Below are positions 21,856 to 30,995 of a stretch of 64,000 nucleotides of DNA, one piece after another (position 1 is the first letter of the stretch; each line of letters begins with the position of its first letter). Both the position numbers and the translations under genes were made by a program. Where the stretch lies: contig NZ_JACJUU010000012.1 of NCBI RefSeq assembly GCF_014237865.1, positions 1 through 64,000 on the forward strand, in the 5' to 3' direction. The notes beneath the pieces were generated by a model. It saw only the letters and a list, made by a program, of their open reading frames with translations. It was not told the origin of the DNA and did not search any database. This stretch comes from Pusillimonas minor. GTDB taxonomy: Bacteria > Pseudomonadota > Gammaproteobacteria > Burkholderiales > Burkholderiaceae_B.

Positions 21856-22266
21856 ATGAAAATTTTGCAACCCCCAAATTGGACCGAACCCCGCGGTTAC
21901 GCCAACGGTACTATGGCCGAAATGCAACCCGGCAGCCGTTTGATTTTTGTTGGGGGCCAGATCGGCTGGAATGCCCAGCAGCAGTTCGAAACCGACAACT
22001 TGGCCGAGCAGGTTGGCCAGACGTTGCGCAACATTGTCGACGTATTGAAAGAGGGCGGCGCGGGCCCCGAGCATATTACCCGCATGACTTGGTATGTGGT
22101 CGACAAGCAAGAGTACACCTCGCAGCTACGTGAAATCGGCCAGCATTACCGTGCCACAATCGGTCGCAACTTCCCGGCCATGACGGCCATCGAAGTGGCC
22201 GCCCTGATCGAAGACCGTGCACGCGTTGAAATCGAGGTGACTGCGGTCGTGCCTCCGGCTGCCTGA
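21856..22266 (+). CDS. RidA/YjgF-family protein of the aminobenzoate operon
   Basis: A 136-residue Rid-superfamily protein, which in characterised RidA hydrolyses enamine/imine intermediates to release ammonia. The fold signature is clear (IFVGGQIGWNAQQQF, then IEVAALIEDRARVEIE at the C-terminus). The arginine that binds the substrate carboxylate in E. coli RidA (Arg105, in FPARSC) is Met109 here (FPAMTA), so the substrate is probably not a free imino acid. It is last in the operon, 38 bases after the ligase. A fitting role is deaminating the enamine formed when the aromatic ring of 2-aminobenzoyl-CoA is reduced; this is inference. Confidence 0.87.
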   Translation: MKILQPPNWTEPRGYANGTMAEMQPGSRLIFVGGQIGWNAQQQFETDNLAEQVGQTLRNIVDVLKEGGAGPEHITRMTWYVVDKQEYTSQLREIGQHYRATIGRNFPAMTAIEVAALIEDRARVEIEVTAVVPPAA

Positions 22267-22293
22267 TCTTTCGACTGATCGGTAAATCCAGAA

Positions 22294-22328
22294 AAACGCC
22301 CCGGGGTATTCGATACCCCGGGGCGTTT
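22294..22328. terminator. Bidirectional terminator between ridA-like gene and hemL
   Basis: A perfect 16-bp stem with a 3-base loop (arms 22294-22309 and 22313-22328). It is flanked by a T5 run on the minus strand and a TTT on the plus strand, so it can end both convergent transcripts, although hemL stops 150 bases to the right. Confidence 0.85.
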
Positions 22329-22478
22329 CTGTTGTGCGCTTGGCATGGGCACACACCTGCGGGTGAAAGTTTCGCTGCGAGCCACAGTGACCAAAGTGAA
22401 GCAAATGAAGCCGCGCTTTGGGCGCATTACAGGGCCCTTGCCCGCACCTGGCAGGGCCCGTGTGCTGCGACTTAGGGC

Positions 22479-23756
22479 CTACAGCTTTGCAAAAACCTCT
22501 TCGGCCGCGTCAAGTGTGGCATTGATGACGTCGTCGTCGTGTGTGGCCGATACAAACCCGGCCTCGAAGGCCGACGGTGCAAAGTAAATGCCTTTGATCA
22601 GCATGGCATGGAAGAACTTCTTGAACAGCTCGATATCGCACTCGGAGACTTCGGCCAAGGTGGTTGGGATACGCTCGCGGAAATACAGGCCGAACATACC
22701 GCCGACATAATCTGCGCTGAACGGGATGCCGGCGTTTTCGGCGCGTTCGGCCAGGCCGTCGGCCAGTTTGCGTGTTTGTGCTTCAAGGCGGTCGTAGAAG
22801 CCCGGTTCGGACAACAGCTTAAGGGTGACCAGGCCTGCGGCAACCGCTACAGGGTTGCCGGACAGCGTGCCGGCCTGGTAAACCGGCCCCAAAGGCGCGA
22901 CGTACTCCATGATGTCGGCCCGGCCGCCGAAAGCGCCCACCGGCATGCCGCCGCCGATGACTTTGGCCAGGGTGGTGATGTCGGGTTTGACACCGGTTAA
23001 CCCCTGAACCCCTTGCGGGCCGACACGGAAGCCGGTCATGACCTCGTCGAAAATCAGCAATGCGCCATGCTTGGTGCACAGCTGACGCAAGGCCTCGAGA
23101 AAGCCGGGCTGCGGGCGGACCAGATTCATGTTGCCGGCGATGGGCTCGACAATAATGCAGGCAAGTTCGTCGCCGTGGGCGTTAAAGGCAGCTTCGACGG
23201 CGTCGATGTTGTTGAAATCGAGCACCAGTGTGTGCTGGATGAATTCGGGCGGTACGCCGGCCGAAGTCGGGTTCCCGAAAGTGAGCATGCCCGAGCCCGC
23301 CTTGACGAGCAGGCTGTCGGCGTGGCCGTGGTAGCAGCCCTCGAATTTGATGATTTTTGGGCGTTTGGTGTAACCACGCGCCAGCCGGATAGCGCTCATG
23401 GTCGCTTCGGTACCCGAACTGACCAGGCGCACTTTTTCGATGGAGGGCAGGCGCGCCACCAACGCTTCGGCAATCTCGATCTCGGCTTCGGTGGGCGCGC
23501 CAAACGACAGGCCGTTGACGGCGGCATCTTGGACGGCTTTGATGACTTCGGGGTGGGCATGGCCCAGGATGGCCGGGCCCCAGGAGCCGACATAGTCGGT
23601 ATAGCGTGTGCCCTGAGCATCCCACACATACGGGCCGTTGGCGCGTTCGATAAAGCGCGGTACGCCACCCACCGAGCGGAAGGCCCGAACAGGCGAGTTG
23701 ACCCCGCCGGGAATAGTTTGAGAAGCGCGTTCGAAGAGGGCGGTATTGCGTGGCAT
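22479..23756 (-). CDS. hemL: Glutamate-1-semialdehyde 2,1-aminomutase
   Basis: A 425-residue PLP enzyme that converts glutamate-1-semialdehyde to 5-aminolevulinate in the C5 route to haem. The PLP lysine is in [18 protein letters not shown], and the cofactor Asp is in [13 protein letters not shown]. The N-terminal [12 protein letters not shown] and C-terminal regions are complete. It follows thiE by 26 bases in a thiD-thiE-hemL run, an arrangement I recall from Bordetella. The link between thiamine and haem genes is probably historical rather than functional. Confidence 0.97.
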   Translation of the reverse strand: MPRNTALFERASQTIPGGVNSPVRAFRSVGGVPRFIERANGPYVWDAQGTRYTDYVGSWGPAILGHAHPEVIKAVQDAAVNGLSFGAPTEAEIEIAEALVARLPSIEKVRLVSSGTEATMSAIRLARGYTKRPKIIKFEGCYHGHADSLLVKAGSGMLTFGNPTSAGVPPEFIQHTLVLDFNNIDAVEAAFNAHGDELACIIVEPIAGNMNLVRPQPGFLEALRQLCTKHGALLIFDEVMTGFRVGPQGVQGLTGVKPDITTLAKVIGGGMPVGAFGGRADIMEYVAPLGPVYQAGTLSGNPVAVAAGLVTLKLLSEPGFYDRLEAQTRKLADGLAERAENAGIPFSADYVGGMFGLYFRERIPTTLAEVSECDIELFKKFFHAMLIKGIYFAPSAFEAGFVSATHDDDVINATLDAAEEVFAKL

Positions 23757-23782
23757 GGGCGGTATCTTTGAGCAAATAAAAG

Positions 23783-24421
23783 TTAAAACAGGGCGGCAAA
23801 GCGCGCTGCGGTGGCCCGGACATCGGGCTGATCGAAAAGGCCGCCGATAACGGCAAGGCTATCGGCCCCGGCGCTAACGACCTGGGCAGCATTATCGGCC
23901 GTAATGCCGCCGATCGCCACCAATGAGACCGGGGCTTGGTCGGTGACAAGGGCGCGCGCCTGGGCAAAAAGCGATAGCGGTGCGCGCACGGCGTCGGGTT
24001 TGACGGACGACGCAAACACAGCGCCAAAAGCAACGTAGTCGACGCCATCGGCAATGGCCGTTTTGGCGCGGTCGAGTTCGTTGTAGCACGACCGGCCGAT
24101 AAATTTGCCGGGGCCCAGGCGTTCGCGGGCCTGCCGGACAGAGCCATCGTCTTTGCCCAGGTGTACGCCGTCGGCGCCAACCGCTATGGCCAGGTCGACG
24201 TCGTCGTTGATGATGAATACAACACCCAACTGCCGGCAGTGTTGCGCCATGGCCAGGGCGTGACGGTGCGACAGCGTTGGCGATAGCTGCTTTTGCCGCC
24301 ACTGCAGGATTTTCATCCCGCCCAGGGCGGCGGCGGTAACGGCCTCGTGAAGGGCTTCGAAGTGGGTCGTGTCGGGCGTAATGCCATACAGGCCGCGGGG
24401 GAAACGGGGGGCATGGGTCAT
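23783..24421 (-). CDS. thiE: Thiamine-phosphate synthase
   Basis: A 212-residue TIM-barrel enzyme that joins hydroxymethylpyrimidine diphosphate and thiazole phosphate to thiamine phosphate. GLYGITPD starts the barrel; [24 protein letters not shown] with the pyrophosphate-binding residues, and AIGGIT near the end are all present. The start was set at ATG 24419-24421, which overlaps the thiD stop (ATGA); longer readings enter thiD. It is the middle gene of thiD-thiE-hemL. No riboswitch is visible ahead of this operon. Confidence 0.96.
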   Translation of the reverse strand: MTHAPRFPRGLYGITPDTTHFEALHEAVTAAALGGMKILQWRQKQLSPTLSHRHALAMAQHCRQLGVVFIINDDVDLAIAVGADGVHLGKDDGSVRQARERLGPGKFIGRSCYNELDRAKTAIADGVDYVAFGAVFASSVKPDAVRAPLSLFAQARALVTDQAPVSLVAIGGITADNAAQVVSAGADSLAVIGGLFDQPDVRATAARFAALF

Positions 24422-25263
24422 GGGGCTGAGCGGTTGATGATGCGCGACCCCATCCCGGGCCGGAAGGTACGCGCGGTGAGTTCGGCGGTGGCTTTGATAG
24501 CGTCTTCTGCTGCACCCGGCAGGGCTTTGCCCTGGGCCAGCGCGATCGTCAGGGCGCAGGCCAGCGGGCCGTCGAGGTTGGCGGTGCGCGACTGGGGCGC
24601 TTGCCAGGCCCAGTTGAACACTTGTTGGTCGGGGCCACGCAAGACATAGGCGCGATGGCCCGGCCGAAGCGTTTCGCCGGTTGTCAGTACCCAGGGCGTT
24701 CCAAAGCTGCGCAGGGTGTCTGCCAGGTGGCCGGCCCCGCGCCCGGGCAGGACACCGTCGTTGCCCCATTGCGACAGCAGGCTGTCTTCAATAATGACCA
24801 GGTCGGTTTGCGGGAGCAAGAGCTCGCAAAGGGCGGCATTGACCTCTTCGAGGTCGTGCTCGTTGCTGGCAAAAACCTGCGGCACGCCGGCTAAATGCAA
24901 GACCAGCGGGACGTCGGTGTAATCGGCCGCAATTTGCGCCAGTACCCGGACGGCGTCGGTGGTGTACAACGGCCCAGCCTTGATAGCGCGCACCGACATG
25001 TCTTCGAGCAGGCAGCGCGCCTGGTCGTCGATGATGTCGGGGCTGATGTCTTGAACGTCTTCGACGTTGGCGGTGTCCTGGATGTGCAGCGCGGTGACGG
25101 TGCTGATGGCGTGGCCGCCCAGGGCGGCGCACGTAATGGCATCGGCCGGCAAAAATGCCGAGCCGGTGGGGTCGAACGGACCGAAAACGAGGACGATAGG
25201 GGGCGACGCTTCTTGCACTGAGGGAAACCCGGTTACTATTGGGATTAATCGAATTGACCCCAT
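24418..25263 (-). CDS. thiD: Hydroxymethylpyrimidine/phosphomethylpyrimidine kinase
   Basis: A 281-residue ribokinase-fold enzyme that phosphorylates hydroxymethylpyrimidine twice for thiamine synthesis. The N-terminal VLVFGPFDPTGSAFLPADA with the conserved DPTG, then the C-terminal phosphate loop region NLDGPLACALTIALAQG, mark the family, though the sequence departs from E. coli ThiD in using GPFDPTGSA for the usual GxDPSGGAG. The start was set at ATG 25261-25263; the first ~14 residues are poorly conserved. The last bases overlap thiE. The gene diverges from the rubredoxin gene across a 60-base gap. Confidence 0.9.
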   Translation of the reverse strand: MGSIRLIPIVTGFPSVQEASPPIVLVFGPFDPTGSAFLPADAITCAALGGHAISTVTALHIQDTANVEDVQDISPDIIDDQARCLLEDMSVRAIKAGPLYTTDAVRVLAQIAADYTDVPLVLHLAGVPQVFASNEHDLEEVNAALCELLLPQTDLVIIEDSLLSQWGNDGVLPGRGAGHLADTLRSFGTPWVLTTGETLRPGHRAYVLRGPDQQVFNWAWQAPQSRTANLDGPLACALTIALAQGKALPGAAEDAIKATAELTARTFRPGMGSRIINRSAP

Positions 25264-25323
25264 TCTATAGGATACCCGCCCTTGCCTTGGGCGGCTTTCA
25301 AAATTTTCAGTGAGTAACAAGTA

Positions 25324-25488
25324 ATGCGTACATGGATGTGTTTGATCTGTGGTTGGATTTATGATGAAGAAGCCGGGTTGCCCGAAGAGGGTATTGCACC
25401 TGGTACACGTTGGGAAGATGTACCACCCAACTGGGTTTGCCCCGAATGTGGCGCCCGCAAAGAAGATTTCGAGATGATGGAAGTTTAA
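25324..25488 (+). CDS. Rubredoxin
   Basis: A 54-residue one-iron electron carrier. Two CxxCG knuckles, MCLICGWIYDEE and VCPECGAR, hold the Fe(SCys)4 site with the spacing of classic rubredoxins, and APGTRWEDVPPNW lies between them as in the family. It starts at ATG 25324 and ends with TAA, 19 bases before algH. Partners in aerobic betaproteobacteria are unclear; alkane hydroxylase or oxidative-stress enzymes are known users elsewhere, but none is nearby. Confidence 0.95.
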   Translation: MRTWMCLICGWIYDEEAGLPEEGIAPGTRWEDVPPNWVCPECGARKEDFEMMEV

Positions 25489-25507
25489 TTACCTTAAGGG
25501 GCGAGTC

Positions 25508-26092
25508 ATGGCATCTGCTACACACCACACCGAACACCAGGTTGACTTGTCCAAACAGTTTTTGCTGGCCATGCCTGGCATGGTCGGCGGCGAGTGGGCC
25601 AATACCGTTGTCTTTATGTGCGAACACAATAGCCAGGGCGCGCTGGGGCTGGTGGTCAATCGGCCTACCGACTTAACCTTGGCCGACTTGCTCGAACGCC
25701 TGTCCATCAGTTTTGCGCCCGAGTCTGCGGTTGCCCAACAGCCCGTTTTTTACGGTGGCCCGGTGCACACCGACAGGGGCTTCGTATTGCACACGCCAGG
25801 GCGTCAATATACGTCCAGTATTCCGCTGGGCGATGTCCTGCTCACCACGTCGCGCGACATTCTTGAAGATATCGCTGCGGGCCAGGGGCCCGATCACTAT
25901 CTGGTGACCCTGGGGTATGCAGGGTGGGGTGCCGGCCAGCTCGAAAGCGAGCTGGCCCAAAATGCCTGGCTTAATGTCGATGCATCCAATACCGTCTTGT
26001 TCGATGTGCCGTCCGAATCACGCTACGAGTCGGCGCTGGGGGTGTTGGGTATTCACTCATCCATGCTTGCGGGCACGGCGGGGCATGCCTGA
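25508..26092 (+). CDS. algH: YqgE/AlgH family protein
   Basis: A 194-residue protein of the AlgH family, whose name comes from alginate regulation in Pseudomonas but whose biochemical role is not settled. The core motifs LLAMPGMVGGEWANTVVFMC, GALGLVVNRP, YGGPVHTDRGFVLH and GYAGWGAGQLE are intact. The ATG has a nearby GGGG-rich site. Its stop overlaps the next start by 8 bases, the usual algH-ruvX arrangement. Confidence 0.95.
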   Translation: MASATHHTEHQVDLSKQFLLAMPGMVGGEWANTVVFMCEHNSQGALGLVVNRPTDLTLADLLERLSISFAPESAVAQQPVFYGGPVHTDRGFVLHTPGRQYTSSIPLGDVLLTTSRDILEDIAAGQGPDHYLVTLGYAGWGAGQLESELAQNAWLNVDASNTVLFDVPSESRYESALGVLGIHSSMLAGTAGHA

Positions 26093-26495
26093 AGAAACGC
26101 TGCTGGCTTTCGATTACGGCCTGAAAAAAATAGGGGTGGCGCTGGCCAACACGCTGACGCGCCACGCCCGCCCGTTAACCATTATTACGGCCGAGCGCCG
26201 CGACCTTCGGTTTCAGGCCATCGCCGACCTGATCACCGAATGGCGGCCCGATCGTGTCATTGTCGGCCTGCCGCTCGACAGCCTGGGTGAAGAGCAATTA
26301 GCCACAACGCAGGCGCGTCGTTTTGCCAACCAAATTAATGGCCGCTTCGGCGTGCCGGTCGAACTGGTCGACGAACGTGGCTCCAGCCTCGAGGCGCAAG
26401 AACGATTAGGCACGCATCAGCCCGACGATGCGGTTGCAGCTGCTATTATCCTGCAGCGATACCTTGATGCCCCGGGTCAAGGTGCAACATCCTGA
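26085..26495 (+). CDS. ruvX: Putative Holliday junction resolvase / pre-16S rRNA nuclease
   Basis: A 136-residue YqgF-family RNase H-fold nuclease; E. coli YqgF matures the 5' end of 16S rRNA. The acidic residues are in LAFDYGLKKIGVA and the second cluster VELVDERGSS, with a final Asp in HQPDDAVAAA. The start was set at ATG 26085, overlapping algH by 8 bases; upstream reading is the shifted frame of algH and lacks family similarity. It is followed closely by an acyltransferase gene. Confidence 0.95.
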   Translation: MPEETLLAFDYGLKKIGVALANTLTRHARPLTIITAERRDLRFQAIADLITEWRPDRVIVGLPLDSLGEEQLATTQARRFANQINGRFGVPVELVDERGSSLEAQERLGTHQPDDAVAAAIILQRYLDAPGQGATS

Positions 26496-26505
26496 CGAGG
26501 TTATT

Positions 26506-27258
26506 TTGCGCGTAGTATTGTTTTTGGTCCGAGTCCCTTTTGTGTTGTTATGGCTGGCTTCCAGCCTTTTTTGTGTCGCCACGGTTTACCCGTTTGCGGG
26601 CTTGCAAACACGGTCATGGCTTAACAATATGTGGTCTCGCATGCTCATCACGATATGCGGGGTCAAGGTTCAGGTCATTGGCCGGCCGGTCATGACGGGC
26701 TCCGAGTTGTGGGTGGCCAACCATGTGTCCTGGATCGACATTTTTATCCTTAGCAGCGTGCGTTGCGTGGCATTTATTGCCAAGCAAGATATCCGTAAGT
26801 GGCCGGTTATCGGCTGGCTTGTTGACAAGGCGGGTACGGTGTTTATCGATCGTACCCAGCGTAATTCGGTGCGCCGCGTCGGCGAGCAAATGCAGGCCAT
26901 GTTCGACACCGGTCAGGTGGTGGGGTTGTTTGCCGAAGGCACGACCAGTACCGGTTTCGATGTCTTGCCGTTTCATGCCAGCCTGTTCGAGCCCCCCCTG
27001 CGGGCCGGAGTCGTCATACAGCCTGTAGCCTTGCGTTTTTATCAAGGCAGTCGGCGCAGCGACTTGCTGGCGTTTGTGGGCGAACAAAGCCTGGTGGGCA
27101 ATATGTGGGTGTTGCTGGGCGCAACCGGCAGCCGTGTCGAGGTCGAGTTTTTACCCCCCTTGCCGCCGTCAGAAAGCCAGCCTTTAGGGCGGGCCGAGGT
27201 CGCGACCCGGGTGCGCGAGCAAATTCGTAACGCGGTTATGTGTTCGCCAACGCCATAA
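26506..27258 (+). CDS. 1-Acylglycerol-3-phosphate acyltransferase family
   Basis: A membrane-anchored PlsC-type acyltransferase, about 250 residues. One hydrophobic helix near the N-terminus (FVLLWLASSLFCVATVYPFA) precedes the catalytic NHVSWID (H-x4-D) and the glycerolphosphate motif FAEGTTST. PlsC makes phosphatidic acid; related enzymes acylate lyso-ornithine lipids. The start is uncertain: the TTG at 26506 has a GACGAGG site 5 bases upstream, while ATG 26467 (263 residues) would overlap ruvX and has none. It ends the rubredoxin-algH-ruvX run. Confidence 0.85.
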   Translation: MRVVLFLVRVPFVLLWLASSLFCVATVYPFAGLQTRSWLNNMWSRMLITICGVKVQVIGRPVMTGSELWVANHVSWIDIFILSSVRCVAFIAKQDIRKWPVIGWLVDKAGTVFIDRTQRNSVRRVGEQMQAMFDTGQVVGLFAEGTTSTGFDVLPFHASLFEPPLRAGVVIQPVALRFYQGSRRSDLLAFVGEQSLVGNMWVLLGATGSRVEVEFLPPLPPSESQPLGRAEVATRVREQIRNAVMCSPTP

Positions 27259-27291
27259 TTTTTGGGTTGGCCTGAAGCGGGTAATTCAAAT

Positions 27292-28125
27292 TCAGGGCTT
27301 TTGCGCCTGTTTGCACGATACCTGCACCAGTTTGTGGTCGTGCAGCCGCAGGGCGGTCAGCTTGCCACCCCACACGCAGCCTGTGTCCAGGCAAATGGCG
27401 TCGGGTCGTATCATCAACCCCAGCGTCGACCAGTGTCCGAAGACAATGGTATGGTCGACAGTTGCCCGGTTAGCTACGTCGAACCACGGGATCAGGTCGC
27501 CGTTGGTTGAGTCATCAGGCGCGTTTTTGTAGCTGAACTCCATGTGCCCTTTTTTATTGCACATGCGAATCCGCGTCAGGGCATTGATAATCACCCGCAA
27601 GCGCTTGTTATTGCCCAGATCGTCGCGCCAGTCGGTCGGTTCATTACCATACATTTTTTCAAGCGTGCGCTTCCAGTTGGGTGAGCGCAGTGCGGCCTCG
27701 ACTTCGCCGGCCAGCGCGAGGGTTTTGTCGACGTCCCATTTGGCCAGTACGCCCGCATGCACAAGTAGGTGACCGTGGGCGTAGTGCGCTAATGGGCGGT
27801 GGCGCAGCCAGGTAATGATTTCGTCGGCATCAGGGGCTTTTAAGATGTCGGCTATGGTGTCCGACTTGCCTGGCTTGCGCACCCCGGCAGCCACCGCAAG
27901 CAGGTTCAGGTCGTGGTTGCCCAGCACGGTAACGGCTTTTTTCCGCATGCCCATGATGTGCCGTACGGTTTCAAGCGAACGGGGGCCGCGGTTGACAATG
28001 TCGCCGGCGAACCAGAGCTCGCGATTTCTATCGGCCGACAGGTCGGGGTGCTTGAGTAGGTCTTCAAGGGCGTGACAGCACCCCTGAATGTCACCGATCA
28101 TCCAGATGTCGTGGTGTCTGGTCAT
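27292..28125 (-). CDS. apaH: Symmetrical bis(5'-nucleosyl)-tetraphosphatase
   Basis: A 277-residue metallophosphoesterase that splits diadenosine tetraphosphate to two ADP and may decap Np4-RNA. Metal ligands are seen in [20 protein letters not shown] and later VHAG and GHWS. Length and motif order match ApaH. Its start overlaps the lptG stop by 4 bases (ATGA), so translation is coupled. In enterobacteria it sits with ksgA instead. Confidence 0.96.
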   Translation of the reverse strand: MTRHHDIWMIGDIQGCCHALEDLLKHPDLSADRNRELWFAGDIVNRGPRSLETVRHIMGMRKKAVTVLGNHDLNLLAVAAGVRKPGKSDTIADILKAPDADEIITWLRHRPLAHYAHGHLLVHAGVLAKWDVDKTLALAGEVEAALRSPNWKRTLEKMYGNEPTDWRDDLGNNKRLRVIINALTRIRMCNKKGHMEFSYKNAPDDSTNGDLIPWFDVANRATVDHTIVFGHWSTLGLMIRPDAICLDTGCVWGGKLTALRLHDHKLVQVSCKQAQKP

Positions 28126-29300
28126 CGGGCCGGCCGGCTGAACGGATTGCGGCTAACCACGAAGCGCCTGACGTTATGCTGGTTTTCCATCAGGATAAGT
28201 GCGCCAAGGGCCAGCCCCAAGGCGGCCAGATTGGGGACCAGTGCGGTGACCCAGGGTGCCCATTTGCTGAGCATGCCGACATTCAGGGCAAGCTGGTTGA
28301 TCATGAAGAACCCGACGCCCAGCAAAATACCCACAAATACTTTGCCGCCAACGCCGCCGCGCCGGGTTTGCATAAAGCCAATGGGGGCGGCAATGGTGAT
28401 CATGACCAGCAATGTGAACGGGTACGCCAGCTTTCGCCACAGGGCGACGACTTCGCGGTCGGTTTGCAGGTTGTTAGCTTCAAGGTAGCTGATGTAGTCG
28501 GTCAACACCGAAATTGACATGCGTTCGGGCGTCAGAATGCGGGCGATCAGGCGTTCGGGTGTCAGCGATGTGGGCAGGCTGCGTTGTTCGATGCGGTTGA
28601 CCTGTGTGACCGGCATTTCGGGCACTTTGGCATCGGCGAGTGCCGAAACTGCCTGCGCGTTTACGGCGGTTTCGGTGACCTGGTTCATGATGAGGGCACC
28701 GTCGGCGAAATAGCCGTCTACCGCTTCCGAGTATGTGGCAAGCTCTTGTCCTTCGCGAAATTCGTACAGCGTAATGCCGGCAACCCCGCCATTAGGCTTC
28801 AATTGGGCAATATTGATCACGCGTGTGCCGTTTTCGGGGGCCTCTTCTTTAAACCAGTATCCGCTGTTCAGTCGGCCGCCGCCGGCGCGCCCAAGCAATT
28901 GCAAGGTGGTTTCGCTGGTTTTGATTTCGGCCGCCGGGGTGACGATTTCAGACAGGACGAAGGCGCCGATGACCCAGGGGATGGTAATAACCCACAACAT
29001 GCGCATGAGCTTCATGCCGCTGACGCCGGACACCCGGAAAATGACCAGTTCGTTGCGTTGCGCCAGGCTGGCCAGCGCCAGAATGGCCCCGATCAGCAAG
29101 CCAATGGGCAGCAGTTCGTAGAGCCGGGTGGGCATTTGCAGCCCCTGCAGATAAAACAGGTTCAGCAGGGTGAATTTCTCGCCGACGTCTTCCAGGTCTT
29201 CGATGAGCGCAAAAAAGGTAAACAGCCCCAACAGTGCCAGTAAGACAACGGCACATGAGCGATTGATTTCGCGGGCAAGATAGCGACGAGCGGTGCGCAT
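28122..29300 (-). CDS. lptG: LPS export permease LptG
   Basis: A 392-residue inner-membrane protein of the LptB2FGC machine that extracts lipopolysaccharide from the inner membrane. Three N-terminal membrane helices (the first from about residue 13, with [20 protein letters not shown] between), a periplasmic beta-jellyroll of about 180 residues and three C-terminal helices match the family. [12 protein letters not shown] is conserved. lptF, lptB and lptC are not visible in this window. It overlaps apaH downstream. Confidence 0.93.
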   Translation of the reverse strand: MRTARRYLAREINRSCAVVLLALLGLFTFFALIEDLEDVGEKFTLLNLFYLQGLQMPTRLYELLPIGLLIGAILALASLAQRNELVIFRVSGVSGMKLMRMLWVITIPWVIGAFVLSEIVTPAAEIKTSETTLQLLGRAGGGRLNSGYWFKEEAPENGTRVINIAQLKPNGGVAGITLYEFREGQELATYSEAVDGYFADGALIMNQVTETAVNAQAVSALADAKVPEMPVTQVNRIEQRSLPTSLTPERLIARILTPERMSISVLTDYISYLEANNLQTDREVVALWRKLAYPFTLLVMITIAAPIGFMQTRRGGVGGKVFVGILLGVGFFMINQLALNVGMLSKWAPWVTALVPNLAALGLALGALILMENQHNVRRFVVSRNPFSRPAR

Positions 29301-29398
29301 GAAGGTTCAAATCAAAAAAGCCAAGCCGTAAGCTTAACAAACGACGCGTTATCGTGCGTTGCGAAGAAACGATACCGTTTGGGTTTGCGGTGCCAGGG

Positions 29399-30103
29399 CT
29401 ACGGAATATCGACCATACGCATGCGCCGGGTCAGTGTGGCGGTGCGCGATTGCAGGTAAGTGGTGTTGCCTCGCTTGTCGTAGTAGGCAGGGTTGGGCAA
29501 CATGGCGGCCAGACGGGCGGCTTGTGTGCTGCCAAGCTGCGCCGCATTGCGTTTGAAGTAATGTTGCGCGGCAGCCTGGGCGCCAAAAACATTTACGCCC
29601 CATTGGGCAATGTTCAGGTACAGCTCCAGAATGCGTTTTTTGCTCATGACGGCTTCTATCATGTAGGTCAAAATCAGTTCTTGCCCTTTGCGCAAATAAG
29701 AGCGGTCACCCGAAAGAAACAGGTTTTTTGCCAGTTGTTGGCTGATGGTCGACCCGCCGCGCATCCGGCTGCGGCCTTCATCTGCCATTTGCAGGTTGTA
29801 TTCAAAGGCGCGTTTTATGGCTTCCCATTCGACGCCGTTATGGCCGGTGAAGTTGGCGTCTTCGGCCGCCACAACGGCGCGCTTCAGGTTTGGGCTGATG
29901 CGGTCGTAAGGCACCCATTCGAATGCAATTTTTGCATTCGGGTTGTCGGCGCGCAGCTCGGTTAGCGTGGCACGCATGAAGGCGCTGGTGTTGGGGTTAT
30001 TGAAGGTTAGCCAGACCACCATGACAAACAGGCCGAACTGGTACAGCAGCAGGCCAAACAGGCCCAGCAGTGCGAATAGTCCGACGAGTCTGGTTTTTGA
30101 CAT
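29399..30103 (-). CDS. mtgA: Monofunctional biosynthetic peptidoglycan transglycosylase
   Basis: A 234-residue GT51 enzyme that polymerises lipid II into glycan strands. It has one N-terminal membrane anchor (LFALLGLFGLLLYQFGL), then the catalytic Glu in AAEDANFTGHNGV, the RGGSTISQQLAKNLFL motif and KKRILELYLNIAQWG. There is no transpeptidase domain. It follows aroE by 16 bases; this aroE-mtgA order is common in the group. Confidence 0.97.
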   Translation of the reverse strand: MSKTRLVGLFALLGLFGLLLYQFGLFVMVVWLTFNNPNTSAFMRATLTELRADNPNAKIAFEWVPYDRISPNLKRAVVAAEDANFTGHNGVEWEAIKRAFEYNLQMADEGRSRMRGGSTISQQLAKNLFLSGDRSYLRKGQELILTYMIEAVMSKKRILELYLNIAQWGVNVFGAQAAAQHYFKRNAAQLGSTQAARLAAMLPNPAYYDKRGNTTYLQSRTATLTRRMRMVDIP

Positions 30104-30119
30104 CGGTAGGGGGCTCCGG

Positions 30120-30995
30120 TTATTGGGCGGCGTGCAATTGCGCCCGCAGCGCGGCCAGCACGGGGGCCACGTCGGGCAATACGCCGTTCCAGATCTGGAA
30201 GCTGACGGCTGCCTGCCCCACCAGCATGCCTAACCCGTCGCAGACCTGCGCCGCCCCGGCATCTTTGGCCCAGCGCATGAAGGCCGTGGGCCGGGTGGCG
30301 TAAAACATGTCGTAGCCCAGCGCGTTTGGCGCAAAGTGCGCACCTTTAAGCGCCGGCGCCTTGTCGTCGATGCTGCTTGATGTCGCGTTGATGATGATGT
30401 CCCAGTGGCCTTCGGCCGAGTCGAGGCCGCCCGCGCTCAGGCTGGCCGTATAGCGGGGGGCGGCATCGGTCATGGCAGTTTGCAGGGCGGTGGCCTTTTC
30501 AACGGTTCGGTTAACCACATGCAATCTGGCGCATCCGGTTTCCAGTAGCGGCAGCACGACGCCTTTGGCAGCGCCGCCGGCGCCCACCAGCAAAATGCGT
30601 TTCCCGGCCAGGTTTTGCCCTTGGCGCTCAAGGTCATTCAGTAGTCCGATACCGTCGGTGTTGCAGCCTTTAAGCTGCCCGTCTTGCATCCATAACGTGT
30701 TGACAGCGCCGGCAACCCGGGCGCGTTCCGACAGGCCGTCTTGCGCCGTTTGCCAGGCCTGCTCTTTAAACGGAACCGTCACGTTCAGGCCGACACCGCC
30801 GTCGGCAAAAAAATGCTTGACCGTGCCCGCAAAATTGTCGAGTGGCGCGCACAGCCGGTCGTACACCAATGACATCCCGGTTTGAGCGGCAAACGCCTGG
30901 TGAATAAACGGCGAACGGCTGTGGGCGACCGGATTGCCAATGACGGCAAATTTGCGAAGGCTCGGGTTGGGTGTGGAGGGCGCGTGGGTAGTCAT
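30120..30995 (-). CDS. aroE: Shikimate dehydrogenase
   Basis: This 291-residue NADPH enzyme reduces 3-dehydroshikimate to shikimate. Substrate-binding SRSPFIHQAF, the catalytic Lys in NVTVPFKEQAW and Asp in CNTDGIGLLND, and the nucleotide loop VGAGGAAKGV are all intact. The start overlaps the stop of the upstream TonB gene by ATGA. aroQ, another shikimate gene, lies 5 kb away on the other strand. Confidence 0.97.
   Translation of the reverse strand: MTTHAPSTPNPSLRKFAVIGNPVAHSRSPFIHQAFAAQTGMSLVYDRLCAPLDNFAGTVKHFFADGGVGLNVTVPFKEQAWQTAQDGLSERARVAGAVNTLWMQDGQLKGCNTDGIGLLNDLERQGQNLAGKRILLVGAGGAAKGVVLPLLETGCARLHVVNRTVEKATALQTAMTDAAPRYTASLSAGGLDSAEGHWDIIINATSSSIDDKAPALKGAHFAPNALGYDMFYATRPTAFMRWAKDAGAAQVCDGLGMLVGQAAVSFQIWNGVLPDVAPVLAALRAQLHAAQ

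Noticed and set aside
22330-22478. A small gene between the operon terminator and hemL
   Set aside because: Only antisense or unsupported short frames are present, with no ribosome-binding site or motif.
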